In this document: positions 49,368-56,950 of the stretch, one piece after another
How the letters are laid out: each line of letters opens with the position of its first letter
Position numbering within the stretch: the stretch's first letter is position 1
Notes under the pieces: model-generated
Database searches by the model: none
What the model was told of the DNA's origin: nothing
The model's input: only the letters and a program-made list of their open reading frames with translations
Assembly: GCA_947165895.1 (NCBI GenBank)
Contig: CAMVCB010000004.1
Location: 330,591-394,590, forward strand
Length of the DNA: 64,000 bases
DNA from: an uncultured Treponema sp.
Lineage (GTDB): Bacteria > Spirochaetota > Spirochaetia > Treponematales > Treponemataceae
Direction of reading: 5' to 3'
Made by a program: the position numbers and the translations under genes

Positions 49368-51401
49368 TTAGTTATCGGTAATGCTTATGCCAGCTGGTGA
49401 GATAACAAGATAAGTTCCAGGGCTTTCCCACTCGTAAAGGCTTAAAAATCCAAATAGTTTTTTTGTTTGTTTTGCAAGATTTCTCATAGGGAGTTTATTA
49501 CCGTTCTCGTCTTTTACATAGAACTTGTAGGTTTTGTTTACAGCAATCTTTTTCCCTGCAACTTCTTTTGCAAGATCATACCATTCATTACCAACCATAT
49601 TTACTAAGGCTTCTTCTGAAACTCCAGTTCTACCGCAGATAGAGCCTGAAGAATCCTTGCGGATAAGCTTAGCCCGAAGCTGATCAAAGTTGCTGCTCAC
49701 ATTGGAAAGGGTAGTCATTAAATGATTGAATTCTGTAGTATCTCCTACGTCATCTGTTGTTAATGAATATGTATGTTTATAGCGTTCAGGAACAGGAAGA
49801 GGAATGTTATATTGCTGACCATCTATTTTCATGGCGTATCCTATTGTTTTATGATCTGTTTGAAAGGCAACTCCGCCTGTCTGTACCCTTCCCATTTGGA
49901 ATCCCATGTCAAATAGCTGGAAAATAAAGTAAAATGGTTCTGAACCTCGTTTTTTAGTATTATTAATGACCCAGTTCCATGACTGTCTTTGACAGCTTCT
50001 GCTTCGTGATGTTGCATTGCTTGGTGGATTACTGTACTCCCATTTGCTCATTTTTCCTGAGTATGAAGATTGGTGTCCGAAACTGTAGAACCACTGAAGC
50101 CATTTTTCATTTCCTACATTTGTGTTATATGTTACAGAAACATCATTTTCAACTTTTTTTACATGTTCTTCTGCACTATATGAACCTGATAGTTTTCCCG
50201 TAACGCCTTTTTTTGAACCTCCGATTTCAGCATTTACAGACCAGCCTCTGATACTTTCTGTGGTTACAGGTTCTGCTTTATTTTCGGGCTGTATGTTCCA
50301 TAAATCTCGAACTGTATAATCCGAAAAAGGCCATCGAATATGAAAATTCATTTTATTCCATGTATAACCGCCTTTGCGATATACACCAGTAAAATTATTT
50401 CCATCTTTGTAGAATTCATCAAAATACATAGGAGATGGATCAAATTCTTCTTCCATAAGTACATGATAGTAGTCTTCTTCTGCAGAAAAATTATACATTG
50501 TTGTTGTCCATACTCTGAGAGTAAGAGGCATAGTTACTCTACCCTTTTGAGTAAAGGCAGTGCAATTAATCGTAATCGTATAGTTACAAACCTGATTTAT
50601 TGAATTAGAATCACTTCCTTCTGCCTGTTTATATCTCTGAAGAGCCTGTGTTTGACTTTCATTCAACCATTTCACGGCTTCTTTTGCAAATAAGGCGTAG
50701 TCTTCTGTCGAAGGGGTTGTGTCTGTAACAGTTTCTGTAGTCTCTGTTGTTGTTGGGGATTCATCATCGATTGAAGTTTCGGTTACCACATTAACAGTAG
50801 AAGTTTTTCCTGTATTATCCATTCTGTTCAGGTAGTAGGCAGAAGCATCAGGTTTTATAGCAACTATATCCCAATCAAGCTCACCGAATTCTCCTGCACT
50901 GGTCTGTTTCTGCTGCAAAGATTGTCTCTGCTGTGAAGTGTTAATAGTCTTATAATTCAAACGGTCTTGGATGTGAGTTAGAATTGTTATTACAGAAAAG
51001 GATTCCGGTTTATTAAAAACAAGGGTTGCTCCCTGTTTTGTCCAGTCATAAAGTCTGTCAAGGTTCGCAACCGGGAAGGACAAAGTTCCTCCAACATCAT
51101 TTCCGATTGTCTGTAAGGAAGGCCAGTCAATGAAAACTGTCTTAACGCCGGCTGGCAGTGTGTCACTTGTCATGCTTACATTTTGTCTTGAACCGCTTGC
51201 ACTGCCAATAATTACCGCTGTTGCTCCATCAAAGCTGCTGCCTGCTACTGCATAACTTCCCTTTAGGGAAGAGCCGTTTAATACCCCCCCCCATACATCT
51301 GAAGAGGTATGACTCGGGTCGCTGGAGCCATTGTCGCATCCTGTAAAAGAAAATGCACCCAATGCCAGAACAAACATGATTGATTTAATAAGTTTTTTCA
51401 T
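49368..51401 (-). CDS. Large lipoprotein, possible leukocidin-like pore former
   Basis: A 677-residue lipoprotein (FTGC, Cys22). Residues 60-160 form a compact alpha/beta domain, and 205-235 are a threonine/serine/glutamate-rich linker. The region from about 330 to 520 is beta-rich and tryptophan-rich. It has GWSVNAEIGGSKKGVTGKLSGSYS, VSVTYNTNVGNEKWLQWFY and SCQRQSWNWVINNTKK, which recall the stem and cap strands of leukocidin/haemolysin beta-barrel toxins. That resemblance is by eye and tentative. A run of nine G on the coding strand (51284-51292; residues 36-39, WGG) could switch the frame on and off. AAGGAG precedes the ATG. Confidence 0.5.
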   Translation of the reverse strand: MKKLIKSIMFVLALGAFSFTGCDNGSSDPSHTSSDVWGGVLNGSSLKGSYAVAGSSFDGATAVIIGSASGSRQNVSMTSDTLPAGVKTVFIDWPSLQTIGNDVGGTLSFPVANLDRLYDWTKQGATLVFNKPESFSVITILTHIQDRLNYKTINTSQQRQSLQQKQTSAGEFGELDWDIVAIKPDASAYYLNRMDNTGKTSTVNVVTETSIDDESPTTTETTETVTDTTPSTEDYALFAKEAVKWLNESQTQALQRYKQAEGSDSNSINQVCNYTITINCTAFTQKGRVTMPLTLRVWTTTMYNFSAEEDYYHVLMEEEFDPSPMYFDEFYKDGNNFTGVYRKGGYTWNKMNFHIRWPFSDYTVRDLWNIQPENKAEPVTTESIRGWSVNAEIGGSKKGVTGKLSGSYSAEEHVKKVENDVSVTYNTNVGNEKWLQWFYSFGHQSSYSGKMSKWEYSNPPSNATSRSRSCQRQSWNWVINNTKKRGSEPFYFIFQLFDMGFQMGRVQTGGVAFQTDHKTIGYAMKIDGQQYNIPLPVPERYKHTYSLTTDDVGDTTEFNHLMTTLSNVSSNFDQLRAKLIRKDSSGSICGRTGVSEEALVNMVGNEWYDLAKEVAGKKIAVNKTYKFYVKDENGNKLPMRNLAKQTKKLFGFLSLYEWESPGTYLVISPAGISITDN
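51284..51292 (-). repeat. Nine-G tract in the lipoprotein gene
   Basis: Nine C on the plus strand, nine G in the coding sense, near the 5' end of the gene. A gain or loss of one base would stop the protein soon after the signal peptide. In T. pallidum poly-G tracts of this size vary between cells. Confidence 0.75.
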
Positions 51402-51513
51402 GTGAATTCTCCTTTTTATAGAAATATATTATGTAAACAGTTCAGAATCAGTACAAAAAACGAAAAAAAACAGCATCAAATCAGTACAAATTTTATATTT
51501 TTAAGAAAAAACT

Positions 51514-51605
51514 GGGGTTTTAGGGGCAAAGCCCCTAGGCGAGAGGGTAGCGGACAAGACCGGAACGAAGTGAGGACTTGGGAGCGCAGGGAGAGACTTC
51601 TCCCT
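51514..51605. repeat. GC-rich hairpin repeat, copy C
   Basis: GGGGTTTTAGGGGCAAAGCCCCTAGG-type hairpin, then GCGAGAGGGTAGCGGACAAGACCG (core 51546-51562), then AGGGAGAGACTTCTCCCT near the end (sequence described in parts). It matches copy B at the start. This copy is upstream of two divergent genes, not at gene ends. Confidence 0.7.
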
Positions 51606-51675
51606 CCTTCAACAAATTGTTAGAATTGTTTCTATAGAAAAACGGGTGCACCGCATTTTCTAACGGAGGAAACAT

Positions 51676-52638
51676 ATGAAAAAAACTATTTTTGCTTTTA
51701 TTGCGGGATTATTACTTGCCGCAGGTAATCTTTATGCAGAAACAGAGGCCAGCGCCCTTTACAAAAAAATGATTCAGGCAAATAACCGTTCTGTTATTGC
51801 GGCAAATCATAAGAACTGGAGGGTACAGACAATTCCGGCCTGCAATCTCAAAAAGAGCCAACAGGTTAAGGCCTTTGGAGCTTATTCTTATATGGCTTAT
51901 CATGAACCTGATTTTATGTATTTTGAATACAAGACTGCCGGAATGAATATTCCTCATGTTGATGATGAAACCGGACTTTATACACGAAGCGGAAACTATT
52001 TCTGTGATTATAAAATTGACGGAAGTCAGTCTTTGTCTACTCAGTGGTATGCTATGACTTCTGAAGAAAAAAAAGCTCAGTTTAAGGGGCTGGATGATTT
52101 TTCTTTTATTGAAGATGGCATGGAATTTGGGGAACTTCCTCTTTCTATTGAAGATAACGGCGACGGGACTATTACCCTTACAACGAATGCTCCTGCCAGT
52201 CAGGCTATTGATATTGCACATCTTCCAAAAAAATGGAGAAAGCTGACAGTTGAATATAAATATCTTCTGAACGCAAAAAGTCTGGAATGTCAGAGGCTTG
52301 ATGTCAGTATTCTTACAAAAAAAGGAAAACTTGATTATGTTCAGGAAGATATTGAATATGATATCAATTACGGCGGAAATCCTAATATGGAAAAGCTCTT
52401 GAATTTTGAAAAAAGAGTTCTTTCAGAAAATCCTGAAAATCCAAGAAAGGCGACTATAATTTATAATCCTGGAAAGCCGGATGAAGAAATTTACACAAAA
52501 GTTTCTGATATGTCATATTTAGTTTTTATGTACTTCAAAAATGGATACAGCGCTTTTGAAGATCCTGAACTTACAATTCCTTTTTCCGGTTCAAAAGGCA
52601 GGGATGAGTTTACGGTTTACCTTTCGCCTGAAAAATAA
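51676..52638 (+). CDS. Exported protein, possibly LolA-like
   Basis: A 320-residue protein with a signal peptide cleaved near LYA-ETEA. The mature part is beta-rich, with conserved-looking blocks RSVIAANHKNWRVQTIPACN, YMAYHEPDFMYFEYKTAG and LTVEYKYLLNAKSLECQRLDVSILTKKGKL. The last two resemble the strands of LolA/outer-membrane lipoprotein-sorting folds, but I cannot assign a family with confidence. CGGAGG lies before the ATG. It stands alone, with no partner gene. Confidence 0.55.
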   Translation: MKKTIFAFIAGLLLAAGNLYAETEASALYKKMIQANNRSVIAANHKNWRVQTIPACNLKKSQQVKAFGAYSYMAYHEPDFMYFEYKTAGMNIPHVDDETGLYTRSGNYFCDYKIDGSQSLSTQWYAMTSEEKKAQFKGLDDFSFIEDGMEFGELPLSIEDNGDGTITLTTNAPASQAIDIAHLPKKWRKLTVEYKYLLNAKSLECQRLDVSILTKKGKLDYVQEDIEYDINYGGNPNMEKLLNFEKRVLSENPENPRKATIIYNPGKPDEEIYTKVSDMSYLVFMYFKNGYSAFEDPELTIPFSGSKGRDEFTVYLSPEK

Positions 52639-52727
52639 GGTATAGATTTATCCTTTACTGAAACTCGAAAATGTAAAATATTGTTTAACTTATTTAATCT
52701 CATTAAAATATGCTTAAAAATTTAAGT

Positions 52728-52755
52728 CTCGCTAACGCGGGGTTTTTATAGGAGA
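52728..52755 (+). promoter_or_regulatory. Leader motif shared with the sugar-binding gene
   Basis: CGCTAACGCGGGGTTTTTA followed by AGGAG, nearly identical to 45761-45784. CGC-TAAC-GCG forms a small hairpin before a T run and the ribosome site, seven bases before ATG 52762. Confidence 0.55.
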
Positions 52756-52761
52756 ATACAA

Positions 52762-53538
52762 ATGAAAAAAATCGTAACAATTTGTGCGGCTTTGCTGGCT
52801 CTTTCTGTACTCAGCGCAAAACCTAAAAAAGTAGAAATCAACTCAGTTGCTGATTTGGAAGGAAAGAAAATTGGTGTTCAGGCCGGTACAACTGGTGAGC
52901 TTTATGTTCAGGAAGAAGTTCCAAACGCTAAGCTTTCATCTTTCAAAAGCGGTATGGATGCTGCCATGGACTTGAAAAACGGTGCCATCGATGCAGTTGT
53001 TCTTGATGAGCTTCCAGCCATTCAGATTGTAAAACGCAATCCAAAGCTTAAGATTATCCGCGACCCATACTTTGCCGCAAACAAAGAAGAATATGCAATC
53101 GCCATTAAAAAGGGAAATGCTGACCTCTTGAATACAATCAATGCTACAATTGCAGATTTGAAGGCAAACGGCGGCTACGAAGCCCTGGTTGCTGCATTTA
53201 TGCCGGCTGACGGAAACATTCAGATTCCTGCAAACGAAAACGGAAAAGGTTCTAAAAAGCTTAAGCTTGGAACAAACGCAGCTTTCCCTCCATTTGAATA
53301 TGTTGAAGGAACTGACGTTGTAGGTTTTGACATCACAATGGGCCAGAAAATCGCTGTAAAAGCTGATGCAAAACTTGAAGTTATCGATATGGCATTTGAC
53401 AGCCTTATCCCAGCCCTTCAGGCCGGAACAATCGACTTCATTGCAGCCGGAATGTCTGTAACAGAAGAACGCAAAAAGAACGTAGATTTCTCTGATACAT
53501 ATTTTGCTTCTGAACAGGTAATTATTGTACGTAAATAA
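52762..53538 (+). CDS. Family 3 amino-acid-binding protein, apparently circularly permuted
   Basis: A 258-residue exported binding protein (signal to about residue 19). All parts of a GlnH/HisJ-type protein are present but in swapped order. Residues 28-147 (SVADLEGKKIGVQAGTTGE ... ANGGYEALVAAFM) correspond to the usual C-terminal half. A glycine/asparagine-rich linker follows (148-165). Residues 166-258 (LKLGTNAAFPPFEY ... FASEQVIIVRK) correspond to the usual N-terminal half. Joining its end to its start would recreate the normal sequence. Ligand-site features (FPPFEY, GFDITMG, SVTEER) are intact, so it should bind a polar amino acid. AGGAGA precedes the ATG. The permease follows after a large hairpin. 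Confidence 0.9.
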   Translation: MKKIVTICAALLALSVLSAKPKKVEINSVADLEGKKIGVQAGTTGELYVQEEVPNAKLSSFKSGMDAAMDLKNGAIDAVVLDELPAIQIVKRNPKLKIIRDPYFAANKEEYAIAIKKGNADLLNTINATIADLKANGGYEALVAAFMPADGNIQIPANENGKGSKKLKLGTNAAFPPFEYVEGTDVVGFDITMGQKIAVKADAKLEVIDMAFDSLIPALQAGTIDFIAAGMSVTEERKKNVDFSDTYFASEQVIIVRK

Positions 53539-53647
53539 CTAAAAAACACACGAGCGGGTCCCAGCGATACGCAAGGGATGAGATAATTTTTATACAAATA
53601 TGAATTATGTTAGTCCCTTGCTAGCGTCCCACCCGCATGTTTTTTAG
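53539..53647. terminator. Long imperfect hairpin after the binding-protein gene
   Basis: CTAAAAAACA (53539-53548) pairs with TGTTTTTTAG (53638-53647), with GCGGGT/ACCCGC and GCAAGGGA/TCCCTTGC nested inside. It starts right after the stop codon and can terminate in either direction. Confidence 0.75.
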
Positions 53648-53715
53648 TTGTTCCCTTGTCCCACGCTCCGCTCCCTCGCGCTTTTTTTCTTTCCTGTTTG
53701 CTACAGCTACACAAG

Positions 53716-53723
53716 CCCCCCCC
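53716..53723 (+). repeat. Eight-C tract upstream of the permease promoter
   Basis: Eight C lie just upstream of the -35 region of the permease gene (-10 TATAAT at 53752-53757). Length changes here could alter promoter strength, as known for poly-G tracts before tpr genes of T. pallidum. Confidence 0.5.
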
Positions 53724-53765
53724 TATACTTTCTATTTCATCTAAAATCCTGTATAATAACTACCT

Positions 53766-54428
53766 ATGTTTCAATCAATTTACGACACTATGATTTCGGG
53801 TAACCGCTGGCTTCTTATTTTAAGCGGACTCAAAATCACTCTTATAATTGCTGTTTTTGCCGTTCTCATAGGTACTGTTCTGGGCTGTATTTTTGCCCTT
53901 ATGAAGGTTTCAGGCAACCGTATTCTGCGCGCAATTGCTGAAGTCTATACAACCGTTCTGCGCGGAATCCCTCTGGCTACTCAGCTGATGATTTTTTACT
54001 TTGTTGTCTTTGCACCTTTGGGCTGGGACAGACTGGTTGTTGCTATTATTTCGTATGGTATTAACTCCGGTGCCTATTGTACAGAAATTTTCCGTGCCGG
54101 AATTCAAGGGGTAGACCGCGGACAGACAGAAGCCGGTCGTTCTTTAGGACTCAGTAAAAGCCAGACCCTGCTGAAGATTGTCCTTCCCCAGGCCATGAAG
54201 GCCGTTTTACCTACTTATACCAGTGAATTTATTGTTCTTATTAAGGAAACTTCGGTTGCAAGCTTTATCGCTGTTACAGATCTTACAAAAGCCGGCGATA
54301 TGATTCGAAATGCCACCTACAATGCCTGGATTCCGCTTCTTACCTGTGCGATTATCTATCTGGTGCTGACTCTTGGTCTGACAAAACTTTTTGCCCGCAT
54401 AGAAAAGCGTCTTGCAAAATCGAACTAG
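53766..54428 (+). CDS. Amino-acid ABC transporter permease (GlnP/HisM family)
   Basis: A 220-residue permease with five helices. Typical blocks are GLKITLIIAVFAVLIGTVLG, TVLRGIPLATQLMIFYF, GAYCTEIFRAGIQGVDRGQTEAGRSLGLSKSQTLLKIVLPQAMKAVLP (the EAA loop) and LIKETSVASFIAVTDLTKAG. It should pair with the upstream binding protein. No ATPase gene follows; the next gene is on the other strand, so the ATPase is elsewhere. TATAAT ends eight bases before the ATG and there is no ribosome site, so it is likely leaderless. Confidence 0.93.
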   Translation: MFQSIYDTMISGNRWLLILSGLKITLIIAVFAVLIGTVLGCIFALMKVSGNRILRAIAEVYTTVLRGIPLATQLMIFYFVVFAPLGWDRLVVAIISYGINSGAYCTEIFRAGIQGVDRGQTEAGRSLGLSKSQTLLKIVLPQAMKAVLPTYTSEFIVLIKETSVASFIAVTDLTKAGDMIRNATYNAWIPLLTCAIIYLVLTLGLTKLFARIEKRLAKSN

Positions 54429-54505
54429 ACAGGAGGGGAAAGCCTTCCCCTAGCTCGCACTTCGTTGCTCGCTACCCCTTCTGCGGGGGCACCCCGCAAC
54501 GCCCC
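54429..54505. repeat. GC-rich hairpin repeat, copy E (reverse)
   Basis: In the convergent gap. Read on the minus strand it contains GCGGGGTGCCCCCGC, GGGGTAGCGAGC and GGGGAAGGCTTTCCCC, with the GGTAGCG part of the family core. Probably a two-way terminator. Confidence 0.6.
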
Positions 54506-54506
54506 G

Positions 54507-55259
54507 TTATCGGCTCACCTGGAACTGCAGCAGCAAAAGTCTTAATTCTTCCAGCTTTGTAACATTGAAAATCCTGTATAAATCTGAAAATTCTTTTTTT
54601 ACAGTTGAAAGGCTTACAAAATAGGTTTCACTTAATTCCTTGTAAGATGAATTTTTGTGAAGATTATCCAGGATGAAATTTACCTGGCGCTCAGAAAGAT
54701 TATAATCACTCAAATGAAGCTGCTCGCCCGGCTTTTCCTTAATAATCGAATTGTTTTTTGTTTCGGCCGGCAAAAAACAGGAAAGCTTTGCCCGCAGAAT
54801 ATCATAAATCCAGTAAAAAAAGGCCGCATAGAAAAAGGAATTTGCAAGTCCCATAAATACAAAGAAAATTCCCTGTTTATATGTTAAAAGCAGAGAAAGA
54901 ATGTGAAGGATTACAAAAGGCAGAAGCTCCAGTACCGGACGGATGCGGAATTTTCCGTTTACAAACATGAGGATAACGATAGCGTAAAAAAGAAAAACCC
55001 CCAGTGTCTGATATCCTGTCATAATAGTCAGAATACTTTCGCACATAAGTACGAATACCTGAATACAAAGCACTGGTTTAAAAATCACAATGACCGACAA
55101 AAGAAAGGAAAGTCCATGTGTGACAATAACCACTTTCTGTGAAGGTATAAATGTTCCAATCTGCAATTTTAAGTGAAGGCTGGTTATAAATGCTACAAAA
55201 AGGAAAATCGCAGAACAAATAGAAAAGACTCTCCCCGGATTAAACCGGAATCTTATCAT
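54507..55259 (-). CDS. Membrane protein with LuxR-type helix-turn-helix
   Basis: A 250-residue protein. The first 155 residues contain about five to six hydrophobic helices. After a short linker, residues 183-245 form a LuxR/GerE-type HTH (NLSERQVNFILDNLHKNSSYKELSETYFVSLSTVKKEFSDLYRIFNV in outline). It is thus a membrane-embedded transcription regulator, which would sense a signal in the membrane or outside. Its targets are unknown. TATAAT (55268-55273, minus) ends eight bases before the ATG, without a ribosome site. Confidence 0.8.
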   Translation of the reverse strand: MIRFRFNPGRVFSICSAIFLFVAFITSLHLKLQIGTFIPSQKVVIVTHGLSFLLSVIVIFKPVLCIQVFVLMCESILTIMTGYQTLGVFLFYAIVILMFVNGKFRIRPVLELLPFVILHILSLLLTYKQGIFFVFMGLANSFFYAAFFYWIYDILRAKLSCFLPAETKNNSIIKEKPGEQLHLSDYNLSERQVNFILDNLHKNSSYKELSETYFVSLSTVKKEFSDLYRIFNVTKLEELRLLLLQFQVSR

Positions 55260-55282
55260 ACTCTTAAATTATAGCCGTATTT

Positions 55283-56899
55283 TTAAGAAATAGTAAAGCA
55301 GATTTTTGCGCAGGCGTTTTCTCCATCCATTGCGCTGGAAACAATTCCTCCGGAATATCCGCTGCCTTCACCGCATGGGTAAAGATTTTTAAGGCCTGTA
55401 CATTCAAAGCTTTCCTTGTCGCGCAGAATTCTCACCGGCGTACTTGTCCGCGTCTCCACCGCGATCATCAGTGCGTCCGGGCAGATAAAGCCCTTCATGT
55501 TTTTATTAATCTGGCGGAAGCCCTGTGCCAGCCTCCTTGAAATAAAAGGCGGCAGCCATTTGTTGAGGTTGGAGCTTACAAGTCCTGCTGTATAGCTTGA
55601 CGGCGGTAAATCTTCCGAAAGTTTGTTGTCCAGAAAGTCAGAAAGACGCTGGGCAGGGGCTGCCTGTCCTTTTCCGTTTTTATAAGCCAGCTTTTCAAGG
55701 TCAGCTCTGAAATATAGCCCGGCCAGAGCCCTGCAGCCTTTTTTTTCAGCTTCTTTTACAAAGCCTTGCGGAATATCTTCCGGCCTGATTTCAGTGACAA
55801 TTGCCGCATTCGACCATTTTGAGTTACGTTCAGCCGCAGACATTCCGTTCACAACGATTTCTCCGGGCGCCGAGGCAGATGGAACGACAAAGCCGCCCGG
55901 GCACATGCAGAAGGAATAAAGGCCCCTCTCTTCAACCTGAGTCGTAACGCGGTATTCAGCCGCCCCAAGATTTGAATCCAGCTTTCCGTGATACTGAATT
56001 GCATCAATCAAAATGCGGGGATGCTCTACGCGAACTCCGACAGCAAAGGTTTTTGCTTCCAGGGCTGAAGGCGCCTTTTTTGCAATAATTTCGTAGATAT
56101 CTGATGCTGAATGTCCTGTCGCAAGAAGAACGGCATCTGCATAAAAATCAGATTTTTCGCCTGTCTTTGTATTCTCTGTGGAAACGCCCTTTACCTTATT
56201 GCCGTCAAGAATCAGGTCTGTCATTTTTGTATCAAAATGAAATTCGCCGCCCAGTTCAATAATTTTTGCCCTCATATTGTTGATTACCTGAGGCAGGCGG
56301 TTTGTTCCTATGTGAGGATGGGCATCTGTAAGGATTTTTTTGTCTGCACCGAAGTGGTTGAAAATCAAAAGGGCGCGGTTTATGTTTCCCCTCTTGTTGC
56401 TTCTTGTGTAAAGCTTTCCGTCAGAAAAAGTTCCAGCGCCGCCTTCCCCAAAGCAGTAGTTTGAATCAGGATTTACATCCCCTTTTGTACTGATTTTTGC
56501 AATATCCTGCTTGCGCTGCGAGGTTTCGCTTCCTCTTTCAATGATTACGGGCTTTACGCCGTGTTCAAGAAGGGTCAGGGCTCCAAAAAGTCCCGCAGGA
56601 CCGCTTCCAACAATGATTACAGATTTTTTCCCATCGGCTTTTTTCCATACCGGAAGCTGCTCGGCGGAATCTGCTGCTTCGGCACCTGCCTTTTCTCCAA
56701 TGAAGACCTTATAGCGCAGGTGGAGCTTAAGCTGTCCGTGGCGGGCGTCAATCGACTTTTTTATAAATACGGCCTCAAAGCCCTTTGCCAGCTCTTCTTT
56801 TCTGACACTTTTTTTCAGCTCTGCCTTAATCTTTGAGTCGATGATATTTTTGTTTTTTTCTTCTTCCGGGAGAAGGGTAATTGAAATCTGAATCTGCAT
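55283..56899 (-). CDS. FAD-dependent oxidoreductase (COG2509 family)
   Basis: A 538-residue flavoprotein of uncharacterised function. An N-terminal extension of 90 residues is followed by the FAD-binding VIIVGSGPAGLFGALTL (GSGPAG at 98-103) with ER at 121-122. CFGEGGAGTFSDGKLYTR comes next, then ADAVLLATGHSASDIYEI and the C-terminal LYPCGEGSGYSGGIVSSAMDG that closes the FAD site. The family is conserved in many anaerobes; its substrate is unknown. TATAAT (56907-56912, minus) ends seven bases before the ATG, so the message is probably leaderless. Confidence 0.92.
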   Translation of the reverse strand: MQIQISITLLPEEEKNKNIIDSKIKAELKKSVRKEELAKGFEAVFIKKSIDARHGQLKLHLRYKVFIGEKAGAEAADSAEQLPVWKKADGKKSVIIVGSGPAGLFGALTLLEHGVKPVIIERGSETSQRKQDIAKISTKGDVNPDSNYCFGEGGAGTFSDGKLYTRSNKRGNINRALLIFNHFGADKKILTDAHPHIGTNRLPQVINNMRAKIIELGGEFHFDTKMTDLILDGNKVKGVSTENTKTGEKSDFYADAVLLATGHSASDIYEIIAKKAPSALEAKTFAVGVRVEHPRILIDAIQYHGKLDSNLGAAEYRVTTQVEERGLYSFCMCPGGFVVPSASAPGEIVVNGMSAAERNSKWSNAAIVTEIRPEDIPQGFVKEAEKKGCRALAGLYFRADLEKLAYKNGKGQAAPAQRLSDFLDNKLSEDLPPSSYTAGLVSSNLNKWLPPFISRRLAQGFRQINKNMKGFICPDALMIAVETRTSTPVRILRDKESFECTGLKNLYPCGEGSGYSGGIVSSAMDGENACAKICFTIS

Positions 56900-56950
56900 A
56901 AATCAAATTATAGAAGATTTATGCAGGAAACCTCAATCAGAAAATTTCAA

